This document shows, piece after piece, positions 51,935-62,975 of a DNA stretch of 64,000 bases. The number at the start of each line of letters is the position of its first letter. Within the stretch, counting starts at the first letter, position 1. The position numbers and the translations under genes are program-made. The notes beneath the pieces were generated by a model. That model made no database searches and was not told the DNA's origin. It saw only the letters and a list, made by a program, of their open reading frames with translations. Source of the stretch: a bacterium (GTDB lineage: Bacteria > Joyebacterota > Joyebacteria > Joyebacterales > Joyebacteraceae); NCBI GenBank assembly GCA_029990205.1, contig JAPEKQ010000003.1, forward strand, positions 1-64,000, in the 5' to 3' direction.

Positions 51935-53161
51935 CTAGCGGTACATCGCCTTGAGCTTGCCCCAGGTCGTGGCTTCGACCGGTGAACCGGTCCAGTCCTC
52001 AAGCCAGATGTCGTCGAGCATGATACCGGCTCCGCCGGCCACGCCCGGACCACAACCATTGTCGGTCGAGAAGAAGGTCAGGCGGAACTGGAAGGACGTG
52101 CCCGGCAGGTACGGCGTCAGATCGACGCCGGCGATCCCGGACGTGCCCCATCCATCACACTGCTCGAAGTCGCCCCAGTACGCGCCGGTGAGGTACCAGT
52201 TGGTACCGCCGTCGGTCGTGATCTCCTCGGTCCAGTAGTCGTTGTCGACGGTCGGGACCTCGGCGTGGAGCAGGAAGGCAAGCGTACAGACGGCGCTGCC
52301 CGCGATGTTAACCTGAGGAGAGAGCAGCGAGTTGTCGAGACCCGGCGGAGTGACCGTGGTATCGGCGTCGTCGCCACACCACCAGGAGGTCGGATCGCTG
52401 TAGGCGGGGCAGGCGCGAGTGATCTGATGCCAGTAGTCGCCGGCCGATGCCGGAACCGTCGCCGTGCAGAGCGCGCCACCCTCGGCGTCATCGTAGAAGT
52501 AGACGGCGCCGCCGTAGAAGTCGAAGATCTTGATGTTGTCGACGTGGAAGGCTCCGCCGTCGGAGTTGTACAGACCATCCTCATCCGAGTACGCGCCGTC
52601 GGCGATGAAGCGGAAGCGCGCCTGGATCGGATTGTCGTAGCTCGCCATGATGAAGCCGTAGTCGCCGTAGTCCTGCCACCCGCCGCTGGAACCGTCGTAG
52701 CCGGCGTTGAGGTTCACGTACGTGCCGAGGCTCTCTGCCTGGACGAACGTGAAGTCGTAGGCGGCCTCGGAGTCAAAGCGGTACGCGAACGTCAGGACCG
52801 GGTAGGTCGCGCCGGTCACGTCGGTCGCCGGAATGACCAGCATCTGGTCCCAACCGTTGCCGTAGCCGTCACCGCCGGCGAACGCGGCGTTCATCTCACC
52901 GCACCAGTACGAGTAGGTGCCCTGGTATGCATAGTAGCTGTCGAGGTGGAACTTCGGCGTGGCCGAGGTCGTGTTGTCGACCGAGGTCCAGCCGTTGGTG
53001 CCACCCTCCATGTCGTCGAAGAACAGGATGATCGGGCTGCGCGCCCCGTGCTGCGGGACGTACGTCGTGTAATCGGCCTCCTGGAGCCTGGCGCCGGCGA
53101 CGGCGGCGAAGCTGAGGACGATCAGGGTCAGCGTGATCATAGCAGTCGTACGCTTGAACAT
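51935..53161 (-). CDS. Secreted protein with two beta-sandwich (MAM-like) repeats and a WGxxKxxYR tail
   Basis: A 408-residue exported protein with an N-terminal signal peptide (TLIVLSFAAVAGA). It is an internal duplication. Repeat 1 (about 45-215) begins FFDDMEGGTNGWT and ends GGAFHVDNIKIFDF; repeat 2 (about 222-395) begins FYDDAEGGALCTA and ends GGAGIMLDDIWLED. Both contain a WCG motif and aromatic-rich strands, like MAM/immune-inhibitor-A jelly-roll domains that bind ligands or cells. The C-terminus VEATTWGKLKAMYR after a short linker looks like a sorting or attachment tail. AGGAG precedes the ATG by seven bases. No catalytic residues are evident. Confidence 0.78.
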   Translation of the reverse strand: MFKRTTAMITLTLIVLSFAAVAGARLQEADYTTYVPQHGARSPIILFFDDMEGGTNGWTSVDNTTSATPKFHLDSYYAYQGTYSYWCGEMNAAFAGGDGYGNGWDQMLVIPATDVTGATYPVLTFAYRFDSEAAYDFTFVQAESLGTYVNLNAGYDGSSGGWQDYGDYGFIMASYDNPIQARFRFIADGAYSDEDGLYNSDGGAFHVDNIKIFDFYGGAVYFYDDAEGGALCTATVPASAGDYWHQITRACPAYSDPTSWWCGDDADTTVTPPGLDNSLLSPQVNIAGSAVCTLAFLLHAEVPTVDNDYWTEEITTDGGTNWYLTGAYWGDFEQCDGWGTSGIAGVDLTPYLPGTSFQFRLTFFSTDNGCGPGVAGGAGIMLDDIWLEDWTGSPVEATTWGKLKAMYR

Positions 53162-53480
53162 CGTTCGCTCCTGGTTGAGTCGTAAACACAGAATCCGGAG
53201 ACCCTGGAGTCACTTTCGGGAGTCCTGCTGGTTTCCGGGTTGTACCACCTGTTCCGGCCGAAACCGGAGCCCGACGGGGAGTCGGGCGTCGCCCTTAGCT
53301 GTCTTCCCTGCACCTCCTTGTCCACGGGTCTGCATTGTGATTGTTGCTTCAGATGGCGCTCCATGCCTATCTCATGCAATCCACGTGCCAACGAAAGAGG
53401 ACAGAACGTGCTCCCTCCGGAGCCGGCGGAGGAGGGGCGCGGGAGCGTCCTGCGCGGGAGGCCGGGCGGGGCGAAATCAC
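53162..53480. other. Non-coding gap upstream of the secreted-protein gene
   Basis: This ~320-bp stretch, between the minus-strand secreted-protein start and the selA promoter, shows no convincing gene, tRNA-Sec or repeat. It should hold the minus-strand promoter, but I see no clear -35/-10 pair for it. Confidence 0.5.
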
Positions 53481-53510
53481 TTGACCCGTGGGGAGATACG
53501 GGGATAAGCT
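53481..53510 (+). promoter_or_regulatory. Possible promoter for selA
   Basis: TTGACC at 53481-53486 and TAAGCT at 53505-53510 (18-bp spacer) predict a start near 53517 and a 63-nt leader. Confidence 0.4.
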
Positions 53511-53579
53511 GACCCGTCTCGGGGTCATCGTGAGTCCCCGGGGCGATGCCAATCACGCCACAACTGACCGGGACACACT

Positions 53580-54993
<1,414 letters not shown>

Positions 54994-55007
<14 letters not shown>

Positions 55008-56757
55008 TGTCCCGCGCGGAGGAACCGACCCGCAGCGAGACGCGATCCAGGGACTTGCCGAGATCGTGTCGCGGGGGCACGCGGCGGTGACCGTGCTCAT
55101 CAACGAGATCCATGGCGGGGTTGGCGTGCCGATCGATGTTCGCCCCCAGGCGGACGAGTCAACGGTCGCGTGGGCGGAGCAGATAGCGGACGCGCTGGGT
55201 GAGGCGCGCGGACGGGTCGTGGGCCTGACGGCCGAGCGGCCGGGACTCGCAGCGCGACTCGCGCTCGGGCTCGCGGGACGGCTTGTCGATATGGGTGCGC
55301 CGGTGACGGTCGTGGACGGCTCGATCGAGGAGCCGGTCTTCTCGAAGGGGCTTCCTGAAGACGGGGACGAAGGCCTGGTCGACGCCGTGCTCTTCGGCGT
55401 GTCGAGTTCGACCGTGGCGAGGCGGACGCTGATGCACGGCGTGCGCCTCGTGACGGCCGGTTCGTATCCGATCTCAGTGCCCGCGGTCCTTGGCGCCGAG
55501 GCGTATCGAACGACGCTCCAGAAGCTCGCGCGCGAGGACGCGACGGTACTGCTGGTTCTCCCGTCGTCCTATGCGTCCGTCGCCGCCGGTGCTGCCTCGC
55601 AGCTGATCATCGTTGAACGCGACCTTCCGGCTCTCGAGAGAGTGGCACGCAACCTGCGGTCCGCGGAGGACCTTCGGGACGTCAGATTCGTCGCGGTTCT
55701 GTCGGCGTCCGAACCGGTCCCCGTGGTTGAGGGCCCTGCAGAGGATGTCCCCGAGCCGGAAGTCGCGGAGCAGGATGTCCCTGCGGAAGAGACTCCGCCG
55801 TCACCGGGAGAGACCGTCGTCGAGGAGACAGCGACAGCGGATGAAACGATCGTCGCCGGCGAAGAGGTCACGCCCGATGCGATGACAGGCGCGACGGACG
55901 ACGAGATCCCGGCAGACGGGGCGCCGGACGACTCCGCGTTCGTGATCGACGCGACGTCGGACGGTGGCGTGACGCGTGAGCCTGCCGTTGTCACCGCGAG
56001 CACGGCGTCCGTTCCCCCTTCCCGGCTCGCGACGGACGACGAGTCCCGGCGGGAGGGTGAGAGACCAGCCGGTCGACGATGGGGAGGGCTGATCACGGTC
56101 ATCGTGATCCTCCTGCTTGCCGGCGTCGCCTGGCGGACGGGTGTTCTCGACAGGGTGTTCGGCAGCGATGACGGGGAGTCCGTCACGGCCGACCTCACTG
56201 AGGACACCGGCCTCACCGAGGGCACCGGCCTCACTGGAGACGCTGAGCCCTCCGAGACCACGGATGTGGCGCTTGGGGACACGACCGCGCTGTCGACGGA
56301 AGGCATCGAGGAGTCGGTCGCCCCGGATGATCTGGTCGGGAGTGCCGACGCCGGTGACCACGAAGAGCCGCTCGACACCGAGGCACGGCCGCGCGACTGG
56401 CGCGAGCTGGCGATCTCGGAGGCGGTCCCGGGACGCTACGTCGTCTTCACGAGTTCGCACCGACTCACGAGCGCGGCGGACCGGGATGCCCGGACGCTGG
56501 AGAGGAACGGGTTCCCGGCGAGAGTTGTGGCGGTCGACATCCCGGAGCGCGGCACGTGGCATCGCGTCGCGGTCGATGCCGGGTTCAGAACACTTGACGA
56601 CACGCGAGAACTGCTTGACATCATGAAGGAAGTCGGTTACGAAGGGGCGTGGATAGAGCGTCTCCGGGTTCCGGCGCCTCCGGCGGTGGAGCCACCGGCC
56701 GTCGCGCCTCCGGACACGACCGACCGTTGGATCGACGAAGGCAGCGCACCGCAGTAG
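54994..56757 (+). CDS. SPOR-domain membrane protein with a degenerate BY-kinase/MinD-like domain
   Basis: A 587-residue protein with four parts. Residues ~45-215 resemble a BY-kinase/MinD-type ATPase, but the Walker A is lost (VGLTAERPGLAARLALGLA lacks GK[ST]), while the following GAPVTVVDGSIEEPVF and VTAGSYPISVPAVLGAEAYRTTL copy the Walker A'/substrate regions. A Pro/Glu/Thr-rich linker (about 245-360) leads to one transmembrane helix (about 368-385, LITVIVILLLAGVAW). A second low-complexity region contains a small direct repeat (TGLTEGTGLTGD). A C-terminal SPOR domain (about 475-555, GRYVVFTSSHRLT) should bind denuded peptidoglycan at division sites. GAGAGG precedes the ATG; it overlaps selA by 14 bases and precedes smc by 31. 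Confidence 0.82.
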
Positions 56758-56788
56758 CAGCAACCTACTGACAGAGCCAGGGGGAGCA

Positions 56789-59700
56789 GTGTACCTCGAC
56801 AAGCTCGAGATCTACGGTTTCAAATCGTTCGCGCACAAGCTGACGCTCGAGTTCGGCCCCGGAATCACGGGTGTCGTCGGACCCAACGGCTGTGGGAAGA
56901 CGAACGTCGCGGACGCCATCCGGTGGGTGCTCGGCGAGCAGAGCGCCTCTGAACTCAGAGGCTCGAGCATGGCCGATGTCGTCTTCAACGGCACCAAGAA
57001 GCGCCGCCGTCTGGGACGCGCTGAGGTCAACCTGACTATCGACAACTCGGGCGGATATCTGCCGACGGACTACTCGAGCGTTGTGATCGGGCGGAAGGTC
57101 TACCGCTCCGGCGAGAGCGAGTATCTGATCAACAAGACGACGTGCCGGCTGCGGGACATCAACGACCTCTTCCTCGACACCGGCATCGGGACCCGGACCT
57201 ACTCGCTCATCGAGCGCAAGATGGTCGATTCCGTCCTCTCTGACTCCGCGGGTCATCGTCGTTTCATGTTCGAGGAAGCCGCCGGGATCATGAAGTATAA
57301 GGTCCGGAAGCGCTCGACCCTCAACAAGCTCGCTGCGACCGAAGCCGACATGCAGCGTGTCGCCGATATCATCAGCGAGGTCGAGAAACAGGTGCGTTCG
57401 CTCAAGCGGCAGCTCGCTCAGGCGCGACGTCACCGACGATACACCGACGAACTCACGCGTCTTGAGGTCGGGCTTGCCAGGCGCGACTACGGTGAGTGGG
57501 ATGGAGAGCGGACCGAGGCTCTTCAGCGAGCTGCGGAACTGCGATCACGCATCGCTGCGTTCGGCGAGCTCCTGGAACGGGACGACAGCGCAACGCAGGA
57601 GGCGCGCGCTGCGCTCACGTCACACGAGGAAACACTCGCGAGTCTTGACGAAGAGGTCGCGGCGATCGACGGTGAGGCGCGCAGTCTTGCCGACGGACTC
57701 CTGGTCGCGCGTGAACGGAGCCGCGCCGCGGAACGCCGGGTGGAGGAACTGGTCCCGGAGATCACGGCGCTTCGCGAGGAGCTCGAACGCGCCAGAGGAC
57801 AGATCCAGCGGCTCGACGAGTCGCTCGCCGGCGCCGGAACCGCCGCCGTGGAGCGGGACGCGGGGCTGTCGGAGAAGCGGAGCGCACTGAAGCGCATCGA
57901 CCACGAGTACTGGGACGTCAAGAAGTCACTGGCCGGCCACAAGCAGACGCGTCTCGAGGGTCTCGAGAGTTCGGCAGGTCTGAAGGGCGAACTCGAGAGC
58001 TACCGCGCCAGGCTGGATGACCTGATCGAGGAACACGCGGAGATCGAGTCATCTCTGGCGGAAGCCCGCGCCGAGCTGTCCGGCAAGGAGTCCCGTATCG
58101 TCGACGCGCTCGAGGAGGAGAAGCGCTTCACAGCGGCCGCACAGGACTCGCGTGCCGCGGAGAAGTCGACAGAGAGCGACCTCGACATCGCGCGCGAGGC
58201 CCTGCTCACATCGCGAGAGGGCAAGACGCGGGCCGAAGGCGAACTGGAGGCAGCGCAACACAAGCTCGTACTTCTCAAGGAGATGCGCGACGGCTACGGC
58301 GGCTTTGCCGCCGGCGTCCGCGCGCTCCTGACCGACCGGTCGCACGATCTCCCTGGACTTCGGGGGACGGTGGCGGATGTCATCGAGGTCGATCCGATGG
58401 CCGCAGCCGCGGTCGAGTCGGCGCTTGCCGGCGCGGCCCAGTACGTCGTCGCGGACAGCAGAAGCGATGCTCGCCGGGCGCTTGAGCATCTGGGGGCGAA
58501 CGAGCGTGGACGCGCGACGTTCGTGCCTCTCGATGAGATAGCGATGGTGCCCGTCCGGGATATCCCCGAGGCCATCCTTGCGGCTCCCAACGTTCTGGGC
58601 AGCGCTGCATCCTTCGTACAGAGCGAGCAGGCTTTGCGCCCGATGGTGGATCTGCTCCTGGAGGGCGCGGTGGTCGTCCGCGATCTGGACACGGCCATGG
58701 ACATGGTCGCGCGACACCACGACCGCGGTGTGACCTTCGTGACGAACACGGGTGAGGCCGTCAGCGCGGAGGGGCTCATTACGGGTGGCGGCGGCGGGAA
58801 CGCCGAGGCCGGTCTCCTTCGTCGCAAAGAGCGTGTTGCCGAGGCAGAACGCGAGGTCGAGAGGCTCCAGCAGCTCCTCATCGATACGACTCGGCTCGAG
58901 GGGGAGGCCAAGGAGGCGCTCGCGCGCCTCACCTCGCAGTCACGCGAGTGCGGCGAACGCACGGAGCAGGCCGAAGCGGACCTCTGGGAAGCGAAGCGCA
59001 AGCTCACCGAGCTCGAGCTCGCGAAGACGAGCGCGGCGGAACGCGTCGATGAGCTTGGCGGGCGCCGTGATGCCCTCGGCGGCCGGATGCGCGACGCTCG
59101 CACCGAGATCGAGACGCTCGCGACCAGGCTTGCCCAGCTCTCAAAGGGCGAGGACGAGATCGGCGAGCAGCTCGAGGATCTCCAGCGCAGATACACCGAG
59201 CTCGAGACCGCACGCGAGACGGCCATCGAGGCGCAGCGAGTGGCTGAACTCGAGGCCGCGTCAGCGGGCGCCACGCTCAAGCAGGTTCAGGCGGAGCACG
59301 CGCAGCTCACCGAGCGCGCTGCGGCCGCCGAGGCGGCGATCGAGCGCAAGACGACTGAGAACACCGACCACGGAGAGGCGATCGCGGAGCTCAAGGCCAA
59401 GCTCGAAGAGGACGGCCGCAGGCTCGATGACGTCACGACGCGGATGGGCGAACTCAAGACCAGGCGAGACTCCGTTCGTGAGGAGACACGAAGGCTGCGA
59501 ACGCAGCTCGATGAGGTCGAGGGGACGAGTCGGACAGTGCGCGAGGAGCGTGACGGCATCCAGCGCGAACTACACGAGATCGAGCTCCGCGACACCGAGC
59601 TCAAGGGACGCACCGAGGCGTTGCGCGACCGGATCCTCGAGGACTACTCGGTTGACGTCGCCGTGGAGTCCCCGCCCGTTCCCCCTCGTGACACGGAACC

Positions 59701-60547
59701 CGCCGAGGACGCGGCACCGTCCGCCGATGGCGAGACGCCGCCCTCGGACGAGCAGACCGCGACGCCCGACGCTGAGGATGGCGGGAGCGGAGAGGCCGAT
59801 GCCGGGCGCCATCATGTCGCTCTGATGATGGACGAGAGCGAGGAGCCGATCGATTGGGACCACACGCGGCAGGAGGTGGAACGTCTCAAGGCGCGGCTCC
59901 GCTCGATGGGGCCGGTGAACCTCCTGGCGCTCGACGAATACGACGAGGAGAGCAAGCGGCTCGAGTTCCTCCAGGCGCAGTTCGAGGACCTGGAACGCTC
60001 CAAGGCGTCGCTCATCGAGGCGATCGATCAGATCAACAAGGCCGCGCGGCAGATGTTCGTCGAGACCTTTGAGCTGGTTCGCGAGAACTTCGTGAGCATG
60101 TTCCAGCGCCTCTTCGAGGGTGGCGAGGCGGACCTGAGGCTGCTCGAGCCGGATGACCCGCTCGAGTCGCCCATCGAGATCGTCGCGAGTCCGCGCGAGA
60201 AGAAGCTCGGGCGGCTGAGTCTGCTGTCGGGCGGTGAGCGCGCGCTGACGGCCATCGCGCTTCTGTTCGCTATCTACCTCGTGAAGCCGTCGCCGTTCTG
60301 CATCCTCGATGAGGTCGACGCGCCGCTGGATGACGCAAACGTGCGTCGGTTCATCAAGATGCTCAAGGAATTCTCGAAGCGCACGCAGTTCATCATCATC
60401 ACACACAACAAGGTCACGATGGCGGCCACCGACCGGCTCTACGGCGTCACGATGGAAGAGTCCGGCGTCTCGAAGGTCGTGTCCGTCCGTCTGGACGCCA
60501 TGGGGAACGAGGTAGATCGTGAGGAGATCGCTTACGAAGCTGTTTAG
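56789..60547 (+). CDS. smc: Chromosome segregation protein SMC
   Basis: The SMC ATPase of the Smc-ScpAB condensin. The N-terminal head has Walker A GPNGCGKTN (K37); coiled coils flank a hinge (about 500-680, GFAAGVRALLTDRSHDLPGL and GGGGGNAEAGLLRRKE). The C-terminal head has LSGGERALTAIALLFAIY and Walker B FCILDEVDAPLDD. An acidic, Pro-rich, uncoiled insertion interrupts the second coil at about 958-1017. Length is 1252 residues, a little above the usual ~1190 mainly because of that insertion. The GTG start has GGGGGAG upstream. ftsY overlaps the end by 29 bases. Confidence 0.96.
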   Translation: MYLDKLEIYGFKSFAHKLTLEFGPGITGVVGPNGCGKTNVADAIRWVLGEQSASELRGSSMADVVFNGTKKRRRLGRAEVNLTIDNSGGYLPTDYSSVVIGRKVYRSGESEYLINKTTCRLRDINDLFLDTGIGTRTYSLIERKMVDSVLSDSAGHRRFMFEEAAGIMKYKVRKRSTLNKLAATEADMQRVADIISEVEKQVRSLKRQLAQARRHRRYTDELTRLEVGLARRDYGEWDGERTEALQRAAELRSRIAAFGELLERDDSATQEARAALTSHEETLASLDEEVAAIDGEARSLADGLLVARERSRAAERRVEELVPEITALREELERARGQIQRLDESLAGAGTAAVERDAGLSEKRSALKRIDHEYWDVKKSLAGHKQTRLEGLESSAGLKGELESYRARLDDLIEEHAEIESSLAEARAELSGKESRIVDALEEEKRFTAAAQDSRAAEKSTESDLDIAREALLTSREGKTRAEGELEAAQHKLVLLKEMRDGYGGFAAGVRALLTDRSHDLPGLRGTVADVIEVDPMAAAAVESALAGAAQYVVADSRSDARRALEHLGANERGRATFVPLDEIAMVPVRDIPEAILAAPNVLGSAASFVQSEQALRPMVDLLLEGAVVVRDLDTAMDMVARHHDRGVTFVTNTGEAVSAEGLITGGGGGNAEAGLLRRKERVAEAEREVERLQQLLIDTTRLEGEAKEALARLTSQSRECGERTEQAEADLWEAKRKLTELELAKTSAAERVDELGGRRDALGGRMRDARTEIETLATRLAQLSKGEDEIGEQLEDLQRRYTELETARETAIEAQRVAELEAASAGATLKQVQAEHAQLTERAAAAEAAIERKTTENTDHGEAIAELKAKLEEDGRRLDDVTTRMGELKTRRDSVREETRRLRTQLDEVEGTSRTVREERDGIQRELHEIELRDTELKGRTEALRDRILEDYSVDVAVESPPVPPRDTEPAEDAAPSADGETPPSDEQTATPDAEDGGSGEADAGRHHVALMMDESEEPIDWDHTRQEVERLKARLRSMGPVNLLALDEYDEESKRLEFLQAQFEDLERSKASLIEAIDQINKAARQMFVETFELVRENFVSMFQRLFEGGEADLRLLEPDDPLESPIEIVASPREKKLGRLSLLSGGERALTAIALLFAIYLVKPSPFCILDEVDAPLDDANVRRFIKMLKEFSKRTQFIIITHNKVTMAATDRLYGVTMEESGVSKVVSVRLDAMGNEVDREEIAYEAV

Positions 60548-61478
60548 CGGTCTGTCCAGGACACGGGAAGCCATCGTCGACGGGATTCAGCGCGCGCTCC
60601 ATGGTGGGCGCGCGCTCGACGATGAGGCCCTGGCCGGGATCGAGGAGACGCTGATCGCGGCGGACGTCGGGGTCGAGACGTCGCTCTACCTGGTAGAGCG
60701 ACTGCGCGACGCCGCTCGTGAAATGGAGACGGCCGACACCGACGCGATCGTCGGCTTCCTGGCCGGCGAGATTGGCAGCATGTTCACTGCCGGATCTGAC
60801 GCCGAACCGGAGAGGACTCGCTCCGATGTCGATCCCGGCGTGAGCGAGAGACCGCGGGTGACCATGATCGTCGGGGTCAACGGCACCGGGAAGACGACGA
60901 CCATCGGCAAGCTGGCGGGTCTTCTCCAGCGCGAGGGTGAGACGGTCCTTCTCGCGGCGGCCGATACGTTCCGCGCGGCCGCCGGAGAGCAGCTCCAGAT
61001 CTGGGCGGAGCGGACGGGCGCGGGGTTCGTCTTCGGTCAGCAGGGCGGCGACCCGGCATCGGTGGCATTCGACGCGGCGGAGGCGGCCGTCTCGCGGGGC
61101 GTGGATCATCTCCTGATCGACACCGCCGGCCGCCTGCACACGCAGAAGAACCTCATAGCGGAGCTCGCCAAGATCCGCCGAGTGGTCGAGAAGCGGCTGC
61201 CGGGAGCTCCGGACGATGTGCTGCTCGTGGTCGATGCGAATACCGGACAGAACGCGCTCTCTCAGGCCAGGCTCTTCGATGAGGCGGTCGGGCTGACAGG
61301 GATCGTGCTCACCAAGCTCGACGGAACGGCGCGCGGAGGCATCGTCATCGCGATCGCCAGGGAGCTCTCGATACCGGTCCGGTATGTGGGAGTGGGCGAG
61401 GGACTCGAGGATATCGCCCGTTTCGACGCTTCGGAGTTCGCCAGGGGACTCTTTCCGACGGAGAGCGAGGCATCCTGA
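60519..61478 (+). CDS. ftsY: Signal recognition particle receptor FtsY
   Basis: The SRP receptor GTPase that docks ribosome-nascent chains at the membrane. The N domain covers about 1-95 and the G domain has G1 GVNGTGKTTTIGKLA (K125), DTFRAAAGEQL, DTAGRLHTQ, and TKLDGTARGG. Length is 319 residues, without a long acidic A domain. The GTG start lies 29 bases inside smc, so translation is probably coupled. The SRP RNA partner is at 23.6 kb; ffh is not in the window. Confidence 0.95.
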   Translation: MRRSLTKLFSGLSRTREAIVDGIQRALHGGRALDDEALAGIEETLIAADVGVETSLYLVERLRDAAREMETADTDAIVGFLAGEIGSMFTAGSDAEPERTRSDVDPGVSERPRVTMIVGVNGTGKTTTIGKLAGLLQREGETVLLAAADTFRAAAGEQLQIWAERTGAGFVFGQQGGDPASVAFDAAEAAVSRGVDHLLIDTAGRLHTQKNLIAELAKIRRVVEKRLPGAPDDVLLVVDANTGQNALSQARLFDEAVGLTGIVLTKLDGTARGGIVIAIARELSIPVRYVGVGEGLEDIARFDASEFARGLFPTESEAS

Positions 61479-61496
61479 ACCACCATTCATCACGGG

Positions 61497-61525
61497 TTGA
61501 CACACCGCCCGTGGCGTGGTAGATT
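61497..61525 (+). promoter_or_regulatory. Promoter of the riboflavin operon
   Basis: TTGACA at 61497-61502, a 17-bp spacer and TAGATT at 61520-61525 give a start near 61532, nine bases before the riboswitch. Confidence 0.7.
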
Positions 61526-61540
61526 CGTTGTCAGACAGTC

Positions 61541-61656
61541 GTTCCTTCGGGGCGGGGTGCAATTCCCCACCGGCGGTCATAGCCCGCGAGCGGGTCCTCC
61601 CGCAGAGCCTGTGAAATCCAGGCGCCGACAGTCAAAGTCTGGATGGAAGAAGGAAC
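61541..61656 (+). promoter_or_regulatory. FMN riboswitch (RFN element)
   Basis: P1 pairs GTTCCTT (61541-61547) with AAGGAAC (61650-61656). The conserved blocks are present in order: TTCGGGGCGGGGTGCAATTC, CCACCGGCGGT, AGCCCGCGAGC, GGATCC-like GTGAAATCCAGG and CCGACAGTCAAAGTCTGGATG. It should bind FMN and reduce rib expression. Position directly before ribD and an intrinsic terminator confirm the role. Confidence 0.96.
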
Positions 61657-61688
61657 CGCGAACGGGGCCACCGACGCCTCGTTCCCGT

Positions 61689-61718
61689 ACGCCCCGAAGT
61701 CCCGGGGCGTTTTCTTTT
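61689..61718 (+). terminator. Riboswitch expression-platform terminator
   Basis: An 8-bp stem ACGCCCCG / CGGGGCGT with loop AAGTCC is followed by TTTCTTTT. It is the one textbook intrinsic terminator in the window. GTTCC at 61681-61685 could pair with the P1 3' strand when FMN is absent, a possible switch element. Confidence 0.88.
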
Positions 61719-61745
61719 GGTGGTCAGCGGTCCATGGAGGACGGC

Positions 61746-62975
61746 GTGACGCAGGACGCACGGTTCATGCTCGAGGCGATCGCACTCGCAGAGCGCGGAC
61801 GCGGATACACCAGCCCGAACCCTCGGGTCGGCGCCGTACTCGTGCGTGACGGAGAGGTCGTGGGGCGAGGCTATCACGAGTCCTACGGAGGGCCGCACGC
61901 GGAGGTCAACGCCATCGCCGATGCGGGCGAGCTCGCCCGTGGCGCCGATCTCTACGTGACGCTCGAGCCCTGCTGTGTGTGGGGGAACACGCCGCCGTGC
62001 ACGGACGCCATCCTGCGAGCCGGGATTCGGCGCGTCGTCATGCCGATCAACGACCCGAATCCGGATGTCGCCGGCCGCGGCGTCGACATCCTCCGCGAGG
62101 AGGGTGTCGTCGTCGATGTCGGAAGTCTGGAGGATGAGGCGGTGCGCCTCAACGCGCCGTACATCCGATTCCGCGAAACGGGCCTCCCTCTGGTAACGCT
62201 CAAACTGGCGGTCACGCTTGATGGTCGGATCACCACCGGAAGCTCGACCGCCGAAGGCTCGACGTCACGAGACTCGGCCTCGGGAAGCCCGGAGGACCGG
62301 TGGATCAGCGGTGAGGACTCCCGCCGGCGCGTGCACGCGATGCGCGGCGCGAGCGACGCCGTCCTCGTCGGTATCGGAACGGTGATGGCGGACGACCCGG
62401 AGCTGACCGACAGACGGGCGGACCGCCCGGGACGCCAGCCGGTTCGCATCGTCGCGGACTCCCGTCTTCGGACTCCGCTCGAGGGTCGTCTGGTCGCCAC
62501 GGCTTCCTCCGAACGCACGATCGTCGCCGGCCTCCAGGACCCGGCGTTCGCAGCGAAGGCGGCCGCGCTCGAGAGCAGGGGGGTGACGGTCTGGCGGTTC
62601 CCTGCAGGCGGCGACGGCCATCTGGATGCGCACCCGCTGCTGCGCCGCATTGCGTCCGAAGGCATGACGGACATCCTCTGTGAAGGCGGGTCGACGTTCG
62701 GGACCGCGCTCCTCGACCAGGGCCTGGCCACGCGACTGGCGGTCTTCGTCGCACCCAAGCTCTCCGGTTCAGGCGGCGTCCCGGCACTCGGCGAGTTGAG
62801 GAGGCACGTGCAGCTTGAGACGGCCACCTGGGAGCGGGTCGGTGACGACATGCTCCTCACGGCATCGGCACACGGCGTCGCGGCGAGCATCCCGGGGCCG
62901 GACGGAACCGACGATGAGGCCGGGAGCGGGAGTGCTCCCACGAATGAGGACGCGAAGACGTGTTCACGGGGCTGA
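61746..62975 (+). CDS. ribD: Bifunctional riboflavin deaminase/reductase RibD
   Basis: Deaminates and then reduces the pyrimidine intermediate of riboflavin synthesis. The N-terminal deaminase (about 1-145) has PNPRVGAVLV, HAEVNAI and PCCVWGNTPPC (zinc). The reductase domain (about 150-375) has LKLAVTLDGRI, GSDAVLVGIGTVMADDP-like and LCEGGSTFGTALL. A short low-complexity tail follows. I chose GTG 61746, with GGAGG five bases upstream, over ATG 61734. Length is 409 residues. Controlled by the FMN riboswitch. Confidence 0.94.
   Translation: MTQDARFMLEAIALAERGRGYTSPNPRVGAVLVRDGEVVGRGYHESYGGPHAEVNAIADAGELARGADLYVTLEPCCVWGNTPPCTDAILRAGIRRVVMPINDPNPDVAGRGVDILREEGVVVDVGSLEDEAVRLNAPYIRFRETGLPLVTLKLAVTLDGRITTGSSTAEGSTSRDSASGSPEDRWISGEDSRRRVHAMRGASDAVLVGIGTVMADDPELTDRRADRPGRQPVRIVADSRLRTPLEGRLVATASSERTIVAGLQDPAFAAKAAALESRGVTVWRFPAGGDGHLDAHPLLRRIASEGMTDILCEGGSTFGTALLDQGLATRLAVFVAPKLSGSGGVPALGELRRHVQLETATWERVGDDMLLTASAHGVAASIPGPDGTDDEAGSGSAPTNEDAKTCSRG

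Noticed and set aside
53162-53579. Possible tRNA-Sec gene next to selA
   Set aside because: A CTTCAGA stretch near 53347 could mimic a TCA anticodon loop, but no acceptor, T arm or long extra arm can be folded around it.
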